From assembly GCF_003315515.1 (NCBI RefSeq), contig NZ_QNRY01000021.1:1-58326 (forward strand): a stretch of DNA of 58,326 nucleotides, written 5' to 3'. Within the stretch, counting starts at the first letter, position 1; the number at the start of each line of letters is the position of its first letter. Below are positions 9,061 through 20,961 of the stretch, piece by piece. A model generated the notes under the pieces. That model was not told the DNA's origin, did not search any database, and was given only the letters and a program-made list of their open reading frames with translations. Position numbers and translations under genes: made by a program. Source of the DNA: Brenneria salicis ATCC 15712 = DSM 30166 (GTDB lineage Bacteria; Pseudomonadota; Gammaproteobacteria; Enterobacterales; Enterobacteriaceae).

Positions 9061-10927
9061 AGATTTCTACCTGAATACCCAATTCAATCAGCCGGTTAGG
9101 GGGAATTTCAAACTGATCCGCCGCACGGAGCGCATTACGGCTGAGCATCATGAAGAGTTTGCCACGTAATCGCAGATACCACTGACGTTTGCCCATCGTC
9201 AGTGACTCATTGGACATAAAAAATGAGGTTTCCAGCATCTGGCAGGTTAATCCATCCTGCCAGCAACGATGAAACACCTCTTCCACATCAGGCGTTTCGC
9301 GCCAGCCATAGTTAGCAATGACCCGCCAAAAGGTTGGCGAAAGCTGTTCCACCGTCACCCGACGCGCATTCAGCACATAGGGCGCATCTTCGGTTCGCAT
9401 GGTCAACAACACCACACGCTCATGCAATATCTTGTTATGTTTGAGGTTATGCAAAAGCGCAAACGGAATGACGTGAATAGCGCGGGACAGATAAACCGCA
9501 GTGCCAGGCACCCTTATCGGCGGCGATTTTTCCAGTGACGCAATCATGGCATCCAGCGAATTGCCATGCTCATGCAGGCGGCGCAACAAACGGAAACGCT
9601 CGCTCTTCCAGGTGGTCATGATGATGAACATCACCATGCCCAGCACCAGCGGCAACCAGCCGCCGGAAAGGATTTTCACCACGTTGGCCAGGAACATCGG
9701 GACATCAATCAACAGCAGACCGGTCAACAGTATCCACACCAGATAGCGGGGCCAGCGCCAGTTCTTCATCGCTACCGTACAGAACAAAATGCTGGTTATC
9801 ACCATCGTTCCCGTCACCGCGATGCCGTAGGCCGCCGCCAGATTGCTTGAGTGCTCAAAGCTGACAATCACAATTACCACCGCGATATACAATAACCAGT
9901 TAATCGCCGGTATATAGATCTGCCCGGATTCCATATCCGAAGTATGCACGATGCGCATCGGGGGCAGATACCCCAGCCGAACGGCCTGACGCGTCAGCGA
10001 AAAAACACCGGAAATCACAGCTTGCGAAGCGATGATTGTCGCCAGCGTCGCCAGGATCATCAGCGGGATCAGCGCCCAGTCGGGCGCCAGCAGGAAAAAG
10101 GGGTTTTTAATCGCTGCCGGGTTTTTTAACAACAACGCGCCCTGACCAAAATAATTCAGCACCAGAGACGGCAACACCACGGTAAACCAGGCGAGTCGAA
10201 TGGGGAATTTGCCAAAATGTCCCATATCCGCATAGAGCGCCTCGACGCCGGTGATAGCCAGTACCACGGCGCCCAGCGCAAAGAAAGCGACCATTTTGTA
10301 TTCGGCGAAGAAACGAACCGCATACATCGGATTCAGCGCCTGTAGCACATCGGGGTTGTTAAAGATGCTGCGCGCGCCCAGCACCCCAAGCGTAAGAAAC
10401 CAAATCAACATCACCGGGGCAAACAATTTCCCCATGCTGCCGGTACCGTGCTTTTGAATAACAAACAGCAGCGTCAGAACAATAATCGACAGCGGAACGA
10501 TATAGTTTTCCATGGAAGGCGCGGCAATTTCCAACCCTTCCATCGCGGACATCACTGATATTGCGGGCGTTATCACCACCTCGCCATAGAAGAAGCTGCC
10601 GCCGATCAACCCCAAAATCACCAGTACCGACGTCATTCGATCCGACATATTACGTCCGGCCAATGACATCAAGGTAAGTATCCCGCCCTCGCCCGCATTA
10701 TCCGCCCTCATGACATACGTCAGATACTTAAGCGAAACGACGATAATCAATAACCAAAATATCAGAGAGAGAAAACCAAATACGGAATCGGGTTCGACAC
10801 CAAAACCAAATTGTCCTGACAGACACTCCCGCAGGGTGTAAAGCGGACTGGTTCCGATATCGCCATAAACCACGCCTATCGCTGCCAGCGTGACTGCCGG
10901 AATCGAACGTTTATGTTCTGTGCTCAT
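9059..10927 (-). CDS. kup: Low-affinity potassium transporter Kup (TrkD)
   Basis: Proton-coupled K+ uptake protein of the KUP/HAK family, 622 aa, with about twelve membrane segments followed by a cytoplasmic tail of about 170 residues. Family hallmarks are [18 protein letters not shown] near the N-terminus, [41 protein letters not shown] and [10 protein letters not shown]. Start ATG at 10927 gives MSTEHKRS, matching the family; a TTG one codon earlier is less likely. It is divergent from ravA, as in E. coli. Confidence 0.97.
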   Translation of the reverse strand: MSTEHKRSIPAVTLAAIGVVYGDIGTSPLYTLRECLSGQFGFGVEPDSVFGFLSLIFWLLIIVVSLKYLTYVMRADNAGEGGILTLMSLAGRNMSDRMTSVLVILGLIGGSFFYGEVVITPAISVMSAMEGLEIAAPSMENYIVPLSIIVLTLLFVIQKHGTGSMGKLFAPVMLIWFLTLGVLGARSIFNNPDVLQALNPMYAVRFFAEYKMVAFFALGAVVLAITGVEALYADMGHFGKFPIRLAWFTVVLPSLVLNYFGQGALLLKNPAAIKNPFFLLAPDWALIPLMILATLATIIASQAVISGVFSLTRQAVRLGYLPPMRIVHTSDMESGQIYIPAINWLLYIAVVIVIVSFEHSSNLAAAYGIAVTGTMVITSILFCTVAMKNWRWPRYLVWILLTGLLLIDVPMFLANVVKILSGGWLPLVLGMVMFIIMTTWKSERFRLLRRLHEHGNSLDAMIASLEKSPPIRVPGTAVYLSRAIHVIPFALLHNLKHNKILHERVVLLTMRTEDAPYVLNARRVTVEQLSPTFWRVIANYGWRETPDVEEVFHRCWQDGLTCQMLETSFFMSNESLTMGKRQWYLRLRGKLFMMLSRNALRAADQFEIPPNRLIELGIQVEI

Positions 10928-11213
10928 CAACCTTATCTTCTTTATGTATTCATTCTGTCAGCGACCTGCATCGTCGCCCAAAACGACCAGTATGAACCAA
11001 ACCATTTAAAAGCCCATTCTTATATTGGTTACGAAACATTCTGTAAAAGGTGGTGTATTGATTAATCAAGCAGGAAGGGGGAATAATCGACAACAGTACG
11101 CTAATAAAAATCTGTGATCTGCCGTTTATTATTACTATTGTCTTTATAAAACTCAGGTTTTCCTGAAAAAAACAGTTCGTCTTTTGAAAACACCATGGGA
11201 ATGATCATTAATT

Positions 11214-12709
11214 ATGCTTCAATCCGCTGCGCTGGCAGAAAGAATCTCACGTCTCAGTAATGCGCTTGAGCATGGCCTGTATGAACGGCAACATGCCATT
11301 CGTTTGTGCTTGTTGGCCGCCCTCAGCGGAGAAAGCGTCTTTCTGCTGGGTCCGCCGGGTATTGCTAAAAGTATGATCGCCCGACGTCTCAAATTCGCGT
11401 TCCGTCATGCCAATGCGTTTGAATACCTGATGACCCGCTTCTCCACCCCGGAAGAGGTTTTCGGCCCGTTGTCGATTCAGGCATTGAAAGATGAAGGCCG
11501 CTACCAACGCCTGACCGCCGGCTACCTGCCGGAAGACGAGATAGTCTTTCTGGACGAAATCTGGAAAGCCGGTCCTGCGATTCTGAATACGTTGCTTACC
11601 GCGATTAACGAGCGCCGTTTTCGCAACGGCAAAAATGAAGATCGCATCCCGATGCGCCTGCTGGTCACGGCCTCCAATGAATTACCCGAAACCGACAGTA
11701 GTCTGGAAGCCCTGTATGATCGCATGCTCATTCGCCTGTGGCTGGATAAGGTTCAGGAAAAACATAACTTCCATGCATTGCTGGTCAATAACGGCGGCAA
11801 TGATGATAATCCCGTCAGTCATTCGCTTAGCGTCAGCGATGAAGAATATCAACAGTGGCAAGGCGAGATTGATCGGGTTTCCCTGCCGGAAAATAGTTTT
11901 GAACTGATTTATCATTTGCGCCAGCAGCTGAATACGCTGGAACAAGCGCCTTATGTTTCCGACCGGCGTTGGAAGAAAGCCCTACGGCCACTTCAGGCCT
12001 GCGCTTTTTTCAGCGGCCGGGAAAGTATTACGCCGCTCGACATCATTCTGTTGAAAGACTGCCTCTGGCACGATCACGATACGCGGTTGTTGATCGAACA
12101 ACAGCTTGAACAGTTGCTTACCGAGCAAGCTTACCAGCAGCGGAGTTTGTTGTTCCGCCTGCAACAACTGAACATCAAGCGCCAACAGTATTAGTTGCAG
12201 CAAAGCGAATCGCAGGCGTTAGTCGTCGAAAAACACGGCGCTTTTCTCGGTCGCAAACACTACTATTCCCTGCCCGACACCCTCACGGCGGATTCGCTGA
12301 GTCTGGTTCTGCAACGCCCATTAATCCTCAATGAGCTTGAAGTCAGTCACCTGATCATAGACCGCAACGCCTTGCAAAACTGGCTACAGAAAGGAGGAGA
12401 AATCCGGGGGAACTCAACGGTATTGGTTTTACCCAACGCCTGGATCTGATGGTGGACGATCACCGGCACCTAAGTATCCGGGACATCAGCCTGCAATCCC
12501 CCCTTCTTTCGCTGCCTGAAAAACACGATTGCACGCTGCCGGCTGAACTCATTGATGAATATGAAAAACTGCACCTCCAGTTGCGGGAACAAAGGCGGCT
12601 ATTCAGTCAGCATCAGCCTTGTTTGTTCGTTCCAGGGGAATGGCTGGCCAAAATCGAAGCCAGCCTGCAACAGGTGGCCGAACAGATTCGGCAATCAGAA
12701 CAGGATTAA
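11214..12709 (+). pseudogene. ravA: ravA, MoxR AAA+ ATPase, broken by a stop codon and a frameshift
   Basis: RavA is a MoxR-family AAA+ ATPase that works with ViaA and, in E. coli, binds the lysine decarboxylase LdcI; about 498 aa is normal. Here Walker A (LGPPGIAKS, from residue 44) and Walker B ([10 protein letters not shown]) are intact, but translation stops at an in-frame TAG (12192-12194) after 326 residues. The same frame goes on with RavA-like sequence (QQSESQALVVEKHGAFLGRKHY) to near 12406. There a G5 run has lost one base relative to the expected frame, and the rest (GELNGIGFTQRLDLMVDDH ... to 12709) is in frame -1. The full ATPase core could still be made, but the triple-helical and LARA domains that bind LdcI are lost. 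Sequencing error is possible but would need two separate events. Confidence 0.9.
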
Positions 12710-12715
12710 TCCGGG

Positions 12716-14175
12716 ATGATAACGCTCGAATCACTGGAAATGTTGCTGTCGATAGACGAAAACGAACTATTGGACGATTTGATCGGCACGCTATTGGCGA
12801 CGCCGCAACTGGCCATTTTCTTTGATAAATATCCGAAACTTAAATCCGCTCTGCTTAATGAACTACCTGACTGGAAAGATAACCTGAAACAGCGCCTGCG
12901 TAATACGCAAGCGCCGCAGGAACTGGAAACGGAATTCAATTGCTACCAGCGTTCTCAGGTGGTGGACGATCAGGGATTTCAAACGCGTCTTCCCAGAATC
13001 ATGGATATGCTGAACACCGTTGATTCCCCATTCCTCACGCAGGCAAACCTGTTAGTCAATACGCCGGAACAAACTATCGGACAAAAAATAAACAGTGGGC
13101 TGCACGCGTTGTTTTTACAACGCTGGCGGTTGAGCCTGACGCTGCAAACCCTTTCGCTGCACCATCAGATAATGGAACAGGAGCGTGAAATACTGCTCAA
13201 TGAGTTGCAACAGCGTTTTACGTTGAGCGGCAAGCTTGAGCCGATTCTGGCCGAAAATGAAAACGCGGCAGGGCGACTGTGGGATCTCAGTGCCGGAAAG
13301 CGTATTCCCACAGACTATCAACCGCTACTGGATTTTGGCGCGTTCCTGCAACGCCTGGCTGAACGCCTCGGACGCAGCCGCGAAACCAAATCCATCATCA
13401 GTCAGGATGCGCCCAAAGAATCCTTCAGGATGATGGTGCGTGAACCGGCGACCGTACCCGAAGAAGTAAGCGGGATTTATCAGAGCGATGATATTCTTCG
13501 GTTATTGCCGGTGGAACTGGCGGCCATGAGCATCGGCGAACTGGAATATGAGTTTTACCGGCGACTATTGGACCACCGTTTGCTGACCTACCGTTTGCAG
13601 GGCGAAAACTGGCGCGAAAAGACCATCGAACGGCCCGTTATCCATCAACAGAATGAACAGCAGCCACGCGGCTCGTTTATCGTCTGTGTCGATACGTCAG
13701 TTCAATGGGCGGATTTAACGAGCGTTGTGCGAAAGCCTTTTGTCTGGCGCTATTGCGTATCGCGCTGGCGGATAATCGACGATGCTACATCATGCTGTTT
13801 TCAACGGGCATGGTGAGCTATGAACTGACGTCGGACAACGGTATAGAACAGGCGATACGTTTCCTCTGCCAGTCTTTTCGTGGAGGCACCGATCTAAGCG
13901 CCTGCTTATCAGCGCTGCTGGAAAAAATGGATGATGCACTCTGGCAGGATGCCGACGCCGTCGTGATTTCAGATTTTATTGCTCAGCGGTTACCGGATAA
14001 AGTAATTATCCAAGTGCGTCATCGGCAGCAACAGCTTCATCACCGGTTTCATGCCGTAGCGATGTCCGATCACGGCAAACCCGGCATTATGCGTATTTTC
14101 GACCACATCTGGCGTTTTGATACCGGGTTAAAAAGCCGCCTGATGCGCCGCTGGCAGCACAGGTTGGAGAATTGA
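12716..14175 (+). pseudogene. viaA: viaA, VWA-domain partner of RavA, frameshifted in the metal-binding motif
   Basis: ViaA (about 483 aa in E. coli) has an N-terminal helical region and a C-terminal von Willebrand A domain and stimulates RavA. The first frame gives 366 aa, whose last 40 or so residues are out-of-frame. At 13700 one G is missing from the expected GTCGATACGTCAGGTTCAATG, so the MIDAS motif DTSGSMGG is split: DTS in one frame and [12 protein letters not shown] in the next, continuing to 14175. Near codon 215 there is also an in-frame loss of about six residues before RLAERLGRSRE compared with E. coli. Together with ravA the whole RavA-ViaA system seems inactive. Confidence 0.9.
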
Positions 14176-14353
14176 TTACAGCCGCAGCAACCCCATTCCC
14201 GCAATGATTGCGACCAGACGCCGCATTAATCAATAATTACGAATAAAAATAGCCAACCATTAAATCAGCGCATGGATAAATTGCCTTTACAGGGTTAATC
14301 CATCATTTTATAGCGATATATAATGATGATTCGATAATCCTGGAGAGAAAAAA

Positions 14354-14815
14354 ATGGCAGACATTTATCAGATCGATAGTCTCGATCGCAGCATTCTTGC
14401 GGCATTAATGGCAAATGCACGAACCCCTGACGCTGAACTGGCAAAACAGTTTAGCGTCAGCCCAGGCACGATCCATGTGCGGGTGGAAAAGATGAAACAG
14501 GCAGGCATTATTGTCGGCACGCGACTGGAGGTAAATCCAAAACAACTGGGCTATGACGTATGTTGTTTTATCGGCATTATTCTGAAAAGCGCCAAAGATT
14601 ATCCCTCCGCGTTGGAAAAACTGAACAATCTGGAAGAAGTGGTTGAAGCGTATTACACCACCGGTCATTACAGTATCTTTATTAAAGTCATGTGTCGCTC
14701 CATTGATGCCTTGCAACATGTACTTATCAACAAGATCCAAACCATTGATGAAATTCAGTCCACAGAAACCCTGATCTCCCTGCAAAACCCCATTATGCGC
14801 ACCATCACGCCATAA
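14354..14815 (+). CDS. asnC: Transcriptional regulator AsnC
   Basis: Lrp/AsnC-family regulator, 153 aa, an N-terminal helix-turn-helix (LAKQFSVSPGTIHVRVEKMKQAGI) and a C-terminal RAM effector domain with YYTTGHYSIFIKVMCRSIDALQHVL. In E. coli AsnC activates the divergent asnA in response to asparagine, and also controls mnmG and itself. asnA is missing here: only 178 bp separate viaA and asnC. The regulator remains near-identical in its DNA-binding helix, so it probably still has other targets. Confidence 0.95.
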   Translation: MADIYQIDSLDRSILAALMANARTPDAELAKQFSVSPGTIHVRVEKMKQAGIIVGTRLEVNPKQLGYDVCCFIGIILKSAKDYPSALEKLNNLEEVVEAYYTTGHYSIFIKVMCRSIDALQHVLINKIQTIDEIQSTETLISLQNPIMRTITP

Positions 14816-14836
14816 GCTGTTTTTACTATACCCATA

Positions 14837-14845
14837 TTATCCACA
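14837..14845 (+). promoter_or_regulatory. DnaA box in front of mioC
   Basis: TTATCCACA is a perfect DnaA box 60 bp upstream of the mioC start. In E. coli a DnaA box at the same place lets DnaA repress mioC transcription, which runs toward oriC. Confidence 0.8.
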
Positions 14846-14904
14846 GGTAGATCCCAGACAGATCACAGCGTACAATGGCCCGTCTTTTATCTGATGGGAT
14901 CGTT

Positions 14905-15348
14905 ATGGCGGACATTACGTTAATCAGCGGCAGTACGTTGGGCGGCGCGGAATACGTGGCCGAACATTTGGCCGAACTGCTGGAAAAAGAAGGCTTCTCC
15001 ACTGAAATGCTGCATGGCCCGGAGTTGGATGAACTGCCGGATGGCGGTCTGTGGCTGGTGGTTACCTCGACTCATGGCGCAGGCGAACTGCCCGACAACC
15101 TGCAACCGCTGCTTGAACAGTTGGAACAACAGAAACCTGATCTTTCACAGGTTCGTTTCGGCGCTGTCGGCATCGGCAGCAAGGAATACGATACGTATTG
15201 CGGCGCGATCCTGACTCTGGATCGAGTATTGTCCCAATCAGGGGCAAAAAGGATCGGGGAGATGCTACAGATCGACGTCACTGAACATGAGATCCCGGAA
15301 GATCCGGCTGAAACATGGTTGGGATCATGGGTTAATTTACTCAAATGA
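14905..15348 (+). CDS. mioC: Flavodoxin-like protein MioC
   Basis: FMN-binding flavodoxin-like protein, 147 aa, reported to be needed for biotin synthase activity in E. coli. The FMN phosphate loop SGSTLGGAEYVAE is at residues 8-20; STHGAGELPDN and GIGSKEYDTYCGA are the other two flavin loops. The ATG at 14905 gives MADITLISGS, the family start; an in-frame ATG ten codons earlier lacks support. It reads from asnC toward oriC. Confidence 0.95.
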   Translation: MADITLISGSTLGGAEYVAEHLAELLEKEGFSTEMLHGPELDELPDGGLWLVVTSTHGAGELPDNLQPLLEQLEQQKPDLSQVRFGAVGIGSKEYDTYCGAILTLDRVLSQSGAKRIGEMLQIDVTEHEIPEDPAETWLGSWVNLLK

Positions 15349-15359
15349 GGCGAAATAAT

Positions 15360-15640
15360 CAGCAAACGAATGTGGATAACTAGGCTTTTTTCAGGTGAGA
15401 AAGCAGTAGTTATCCGAATAACAACCCATGAGTATTCATTGGCCTGTGTATAACCAACCATTAAGATCCCAGCTTATACGTTGCGGGATCACCGATCATA
15501 CACAGCTAGTGATCCCGGATAATCCATTGATCCAAAAAGGGAATAATTGCTTATCCACAGATCATGGCGATCCTAATAAAAGATCTAATAAAGAGATCTT
15601 TAAATAAAAAGATCTTTCTTTAATTAACGACGATCCAACA
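15360..15640. other. Chromosomal replication origin oriC
   Basis: Between mioC and mnmG, the place of oriC in E. coli. DnaA boxes: TGTGGATAA 15371-15379 (R4 type), TGTGTATAA 15445-15453 (R2 type), TCATACACA 15496-15504 (weaker), TTATCCACA 15551-15559 (R1 type). Three AT-rich 13-mer-like units of AAAANAANAGATC type lie at about 15573-15585, 15586-15598 and 15602-15614, on the mnmG side, forming the unwinding element. GATC sites are frequent (more than ten in about 170 bp), as expected for Dam/SeqA control. Orientation is reversed from the usual E. coli drawing, but the order unwinding element, R1, R2, R4 is kept. Confidence 0.95.
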
Positions 15641-15737
15641 CGCTTGGTCGTTTAAGCAAAGTTGAGTAGAATCCCCACCCCTGACAAGCAAAGATCATTC
15701 GCCGCTAATCATTCGCAACAATGCGAGGAGCAGTACC

Positions 15738-17627
15738 ATGTTTTATCCAGATCCATTTGACGTCATCGTGATCGGTGGCGGTCATGCGGGAACCGAAGCA
15801 GCAATGGCTTCAGCCCGAATGGGACGCAAAACCCTTTTACTTACGCATAGCATTGATACGCTGGGACAAATGTCTTGTAACCCGGCGGTTGGCGGCATAG
15901 GGAAAGGTCATCTGGTTAAAGAGATCGATGCCATGGGAGGGCTGATGGCCAGCGCTGTCGATCAGGCAGGCATTCAGTTTAGGATACTAAACAGCAGCAA
16001 AGGTCCTGCGGTCAGAGCGACACGCGCCCAGGCGGATCGCGTATTGTATCGTCAGGCGATCCGAACCGCGCTGGAGAACCAACCCAACCTGATGATCTTC
16101 CAGCAAGCGGTGGACGATCTGATTGTCGAAAACGATCGTGTTGTCGGCGCAGTTACCCAGATGGGATTGAAATTCCGCGCCGGCGCCGTCGTGTTAACCG
16201 TCGGTACTTTCCTCGACGGAAAAATTCATATCGGTCTGGATAATTACAGCGGTGGACGCGCTGGCGATCCGCCCTCCATTCCTCTGGCGCGCCGTCTGCG
16301 TGAATTGCCTTTACGGGTCAATCGGCTTAAAACCGGTACGCCGCCGCGTATTGACGCCAGAACCATTAATTTCAGCGTATTGACTCAGCAGCATGGCGAT
16401 AACCCCATGCCGGTCTTCTCTTTCGTGGGCGATGCCAGCCAACATCCGGCGCAATTGCCGTGCTATATCACGCACACCAATGAAAAAACGCATGAGGTTA
16501 TCCGTAATAACCTGGATCGCAGCCCCATGTATGCCGGGATCATTGAAGGGATCGGCCCACGCTATTGCCCGTCGATCGAAGATAAGGTGATGCGTTTCGC
16601 CGATCGTAATGCGCATCAGATCTTTCTGGAACCGGAAGGGCTGACCAGCAACGAAATCTATCCAAACGGCATTTCAACCAGTTTGCCGTTCGATGTGCAA
16701 TGGCAGATCGTTCGTTCGATGAGCGGCATGGAGAATGCGCGGATTGTTCGTCCCGGTTATGCCATTGAGTACGATTTCTTTGATCCGCGTGATTTAAAAC
16801 CGACACTGGAAAACAAATTTATCCACGGACTGTTTTTCGCCGGTCAGATCAACGGAACAACTGGTTACGAGGAAGCGGCGGCTCAGGGCATGCTGGCGGG
16901 GCTTAATGCAGCGCGTCTGGCTTTTGGGCAGGAAAGCTGGTCGCCTCGTCGCGATCAGGCCTATCTGGGTGTACTGGTCGACGATCTCTGCACGCTGGGA
17001 ACAAAAGAACCTTATCGCATGTTTACCTCACGCGCTGAATATCGCCTGATGCTGCGTGAAGATAACGCCGATCTGCGTCTGACGGAGATGGGTCGCGAGT
17101 TGGGCATGGTGGACGATTATCGTTGGGCGCGTTTTAATGAGAAGCTTGAAAACATAGAGAAAGAACGTCAGCGGTTACGTGATATCCGGGTACATCCGCA
17201 ATCGGAACAACGGGATCAGGTCAATTCCCTGCTGAAAACGCCCTTGTCTCGTGAATCAAATGGGGAAGATCTGCTGCGTCGTCCTGAAGTGGATTACGGC
17301 CTGCTGACCAGTCTGCCGTTGTTTGCACCGGCACTGGCGGATGAGCAGGCTGCGGAACAGGTTGAAATCCAGGTTAAATACGAAGGTTATATCGCGCGTC
17401 AGCAGGACGAAATCGAAAAGCAGCTACGCAATGAAAATACGATTCTGCCCGCCGATCTGGATTATCGTCAGGTAAACGGCCTGTCCAATGAAGTGATCGC
17501 CAAACTGAACGATCACAAACCCGCTTCCATCGGTCAGGCATCGCGTATTTCAGGGATCACGCCTGCTGCGATCTCTATTCTGCTGGTATGGCTGAAAAAA
17601 CAAGGGTTGCTGCGTCGCAGCGCCTGA
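15738..17627 (+). CDS. mnmG: tRNA uridine-5-carboxymethylaminomethyl modification enzyme MnmG
   Basis: With MnmE, MnmG (GidA) makes cmnm5U at the wobble base of several tRNAs, using FAD, NADH and methylene-tetrahydrofolate. 629 aa, full length. The FAD dinucleotide motif [19 protein letters not shown] starts at residue 11; GidA signatures [22 protein letters not shown] and [16 protein letters not shown] are visible. A GAGGAG ribosome-binding site precedes the ATG. Its promoter lies next to oriC, and transcription away from the origin is thought to help initiation in E. coli. Confidence 0.97.
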   Translation: MFYPDPFDVIVIGGGHAGTEAAMASARMGRKTLLLTHSIDTLGQMSCNPAVGGIGKGHLVKEIDAMGGLMASAVDQAGIQFRILNSSKGPAVRATRAQADRVLYRQAIRTALENQPNLMIFQQAVDDLIVENDRVVGAVTQMGLKFRAGAVVLTVGTFLDGKIHIGLDNYSGGRAGDPPSIPLARRLRELPLRVNRLKTGTPPRIDARTINFSVLTQQHGDNPMPVFSFVGDASQHPAQLPCYITHTNEKTHEVIRNNLDRSPMYAGIIEGIGPRYCPSIEDKVMRFADRNAHQIFLEPEGLTSNEIYPNGISTSLPFDVQWQIVRSMSGMENARIVRPGYAIEYDFFDPRDLKPTLENKFIHGLFFAGQINGTTGYEEAAAQGMLAGLNAARLAFGQESWSPRRDQAYLGVLVDDLCTLGTKEPYRMFTSRAEYRLMLREDNADLRLTEMGRELGMVDDYRWARFNEKLENIEKERQRLRDIRVHPQSEQRDQVNSLLKTPLSRESNGEDLLRRPEVDYGLLTSLPLFAPALADEQAAEQVEIQVKYEGYIARQQDEIEKQLRNENTILPADLDYRQVNGLSNEVIAKLNDHKPASIGQASRISGITPAAISILLVWLKKQGLLRRSA

Positions 17628-17706
17628 TTTGACGTACACTTATCTCTCCGATCAGCCGGTAAGTCGGCTGATCGCCGTATTAGATGAATATTTCCGGGAT
17701 CTTATT

Positions 17707-18327
17707 GTGCGCAACACACTCGATAATCTGCTGAACCGTGCTGGCATTGTCATCTCAGATAAGCAAAAAAAACTGCTGATACAGTATGTTGAAATGCTGA
17801 ATAAATGGAACAAGGCCTACAATCTGACTTCCGTTCGCGACCCGGAACAAATGCTTGTCCGCCATATCATGGACAGTATCGTGGTCGAACCCTATTTGCA
17901 GGGGCAGCGCTTTATTGATGTGGGTACCGGTCCCGGCTTGCCTGGCGTTCCTCTGGCGATTATACGCCCTGCATCGCACTTTACGCTGCTCGACAGTCTG
18001 GGAAAACGCATCCGCTTTTTGCGTCAGGCGCAGCATGAATTGCAGCTTGAAAATATTACGCTGGTACAAAACCGGGTAGAGGCGTTTGAAGCCGAGCCCC
18101 CTTTTGATGGCGTGATCAGCCGCGCTTTCGCTTCTTTGCAGGATATGGTGGAGTGGTGCCATCATTTGCCGGCCAGACCTAACGGGCGTTTTTATGCGCT
18201 AAAAGGAATGCTTCCTGAGGATGAACTGTCCGTTCTGCCAACAGGCATCGAGTTGGAGCGGGTGGTCCGTTTGTCAGTGCCGGAACTGGAAGGCGAGCGC
18301 CATTTGGTGGTACTTAAACCAAACTAA
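17707..18327 (+). CDS. rsmG: 16S rRNA (guanine527-N7)-methyltransferase RsmG
   Basis: SAM-dependent methyltransferase (GidB) that methylates G527 of 16S rRNA; loss gives low-level streptomycin resistance. The Rossmann SAM motif [17 protein letters not shown] is seen near residue 70. The open frame runs back to 17629, but the family start is MxNxLxxLLxxAGI, so I use GTG at 17707 (206 aa, as in E. coli); the Shine-Dalgarno there is weak, so the start is not certain. It follows mnmG as in most bacteria. Confidence 0.93.
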   Translation: MRNTLDNLLNRAGIVISDKQKKLLIQYVEMLNKWNKAYNLTSVRDPEQMLVRHIMDSIVVEPYLQGQRFIDVGTGPGLPGVPLAIIRPASHFTLLDSLGKRIRFLRQAQHELQLENITLVQNRVEAFEAEPPFDGVISRAFASLQDMVEWCHHLPARPNGRFYALKGMLPEDELSVLPTGIELERVVRLSVPELEGERHLVVLKPN

Positions 18328-18418
18328 TTTTGTTTTTTATCAAAAAATTATAACTAATGAACCTTACCGGCATTAATTCATATACGAAATAGAGATGAGC
18401 GTATCGATCATTAGCGGT

Positions 18419-18448
18419 TACCTGATTTTTACATATCAGGATTTTTTC
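18419..18448 (+). terminator. Candidate terminator after rsmG
   Basis: CCTGAT and ATCAGG make a 6-bp stem with an 8-nt loop followed by ATTTTTTC, about 95 bp after the rsmG stop. A second hairpin (TACTATC / GATAGTA, 18461-18480) follows at once. Confidence 0.55.
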
Positions 18449-18699
18449 TGGTGAAAGAGTTACTATCCGTACTGATAGTACCGGGTGAAAATAAATCTAC
18501 ATTGCCAAATTAGCCGGACTTTTTTGTTAACTGAGTAAAAAAATAATATTACTAATGTCAATAGAAGGTTGAAACTCGGTTTATCAGGTGTTTTTGTTGT
18601 GTTTTTTTATAATTCATTGAAATTAAATAAAATAAATAACTTTTTTTGCTAAAGACAAGAAAAAACGTGATGGGTTATAAATAGTTCGGCATCTTGTTA

Positions 18700-18715
18700 T
18701 GTGAGTCAAATCACA
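18700..18715. promoter_or_regulatory. Perfect CRP-type site upstream of the atp operon
   Basis: TGTGAGTCAAATCACA matches the CRP consensus TGTGA-N6-TCACA in all ten conserved positions. It lies about 145 bp upstream of the predicted atp transcription start, which is far for direct activation from that promoter; another promoter or co-regulation is possible. Confidence 0.6.
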
Positions 18716-18818
18716 TATTCAGGGCCTGATAGCCATACGGGTACGAAGAAGATAGTTAGTGAAAATAAGGCTTCAGAAAGAAATTTAAATAATTGTTCAC
18801 CTTTTGGCTACTTATCGA

Positions 18819-18846
18819 TTGAATTCGCAGGCATGACCCGTATAAT
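18819..18846 (+). promoter_or_regulatory. Sigma-70 promoter for the atp operon
   Basis: TTGAAT (18819-18824) and a perfect TATAAT (18841-18846) are separated by 16 bp. The predicted start would be about 85 bp before atpI. No better pair was seen in the region. Confidence 0.6.
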
Positions 18847-18938
18847 TTGCTCGTTTTTTGCTGCTTGACGCGGTGGTGTAAAGGCAGTTTGATACGTCAT
18901 TCAGCATACCTCTGGAAGGTACGGAGAGAGCAAACGTC

Positions 18939-20123
<1,185 letters not shown>

Positions 20124-20154
20124 TTTTCTTTCAACACAATAACGTTTTAACTGA

Positions 20155-20412
<258 letters not shown>

Positions 20413-20476
20413 GCGGAAATGTTTTCTGCTGGGGTTGAAACATCAACTTATTTAACTTTGAAAGAGGCATTGTGCT

Positions 20477-20947
20477 GTGAATATTAATGCAACAATCCTC
20501 GGCCAAGCCATTGCGTTCGTCCTGTTTGTCTGGTTCTGCATGAAGTATGTATGGCCGCCAATTATGGCTGCCATCGAGAAGCGTCAGAAAGAAATTGCTG
20601 ACGGTCTGGCTTCTGCCGAACGTGCCAAAAAAGATTTGAACTTAGCGCAGGCCAATGCGACAGACCAACTGAAAAAAGCCAAAGCGGATGCACAGGTTAT
20701 CATTGAGCAGGCCAACAAACGCCGTGCTCAGATCCTGGATGAAGCGAAAGCGGAAGCGGAAGCTGAACGTAACAAGATTGTGGCGCAAGCGCAGGCTGAA
20801 ATTGAGGCCGAACGTAAACGTGCGCGTGAAGAGTTGCGTAAGCAAGTCGCCATGTTGGCTATTGCCGGTGCCGAGAAAATTATTGAACGTTCCGTGGATG
20901 AAGCTGCCAACAGCGACATCGTTGATAAACTGGTCGCTGAACTGTAA
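20477..20947 (+). CDS. atpF: ATP synthase subunit b (AtpF)
   Basis: Peripheral stalk subunit, 156 aa: one N-terminal membrane helix (about 5-25), then a long Ala/Lys/Glu-rich coiled coil that holds F1 through the delta subunit. It starts with GTG, as in E. coli ([17 protein letters not shown]). The C-terminus [22 protein letters not shown] is the delta-binding end. Confidence 0.97.
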   Translation: MNINATILGQAIAFVLFVWFCMKYVWPPIMAAIEKRQKEIADGLASAERAKKDLNLAQANATDQLKKAKADAQVIIEQANKRRAQILDEAKAEAEAERNKIVAQAQAEIEAERKRAREELRKQVAMLAIAGAEKIIERSVDEAANSDIVDKLVAEL

Positions 20948-20961
20948 GGAGGGAGGGGCTG

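Larger units (their letters stand above)
18328..18938. other. 611-bp rsmG-atpI intergenic region
   Basis: AT-rich stretch with no credible gene. It holds the candidate terminator and second hairpin (18419-18480), a perfect CRP-type palindrome (18700-18715) and a sigma-70 promoter (18819-18846). A long intergenic region with the atp promoter near its end is also found in E. coli. Confidence 0.8.

Noticed and set aside
14180..14230. Minus-strand MRRLVAIIAGMGLLRL as the C-terminus of a lost membrane transporter between viaA and asnC
   Set aside because: Sixteen hydrophobic residues are too few to assign; it does not resemble the AsnA C-terminus. Left as a possible remnant only.
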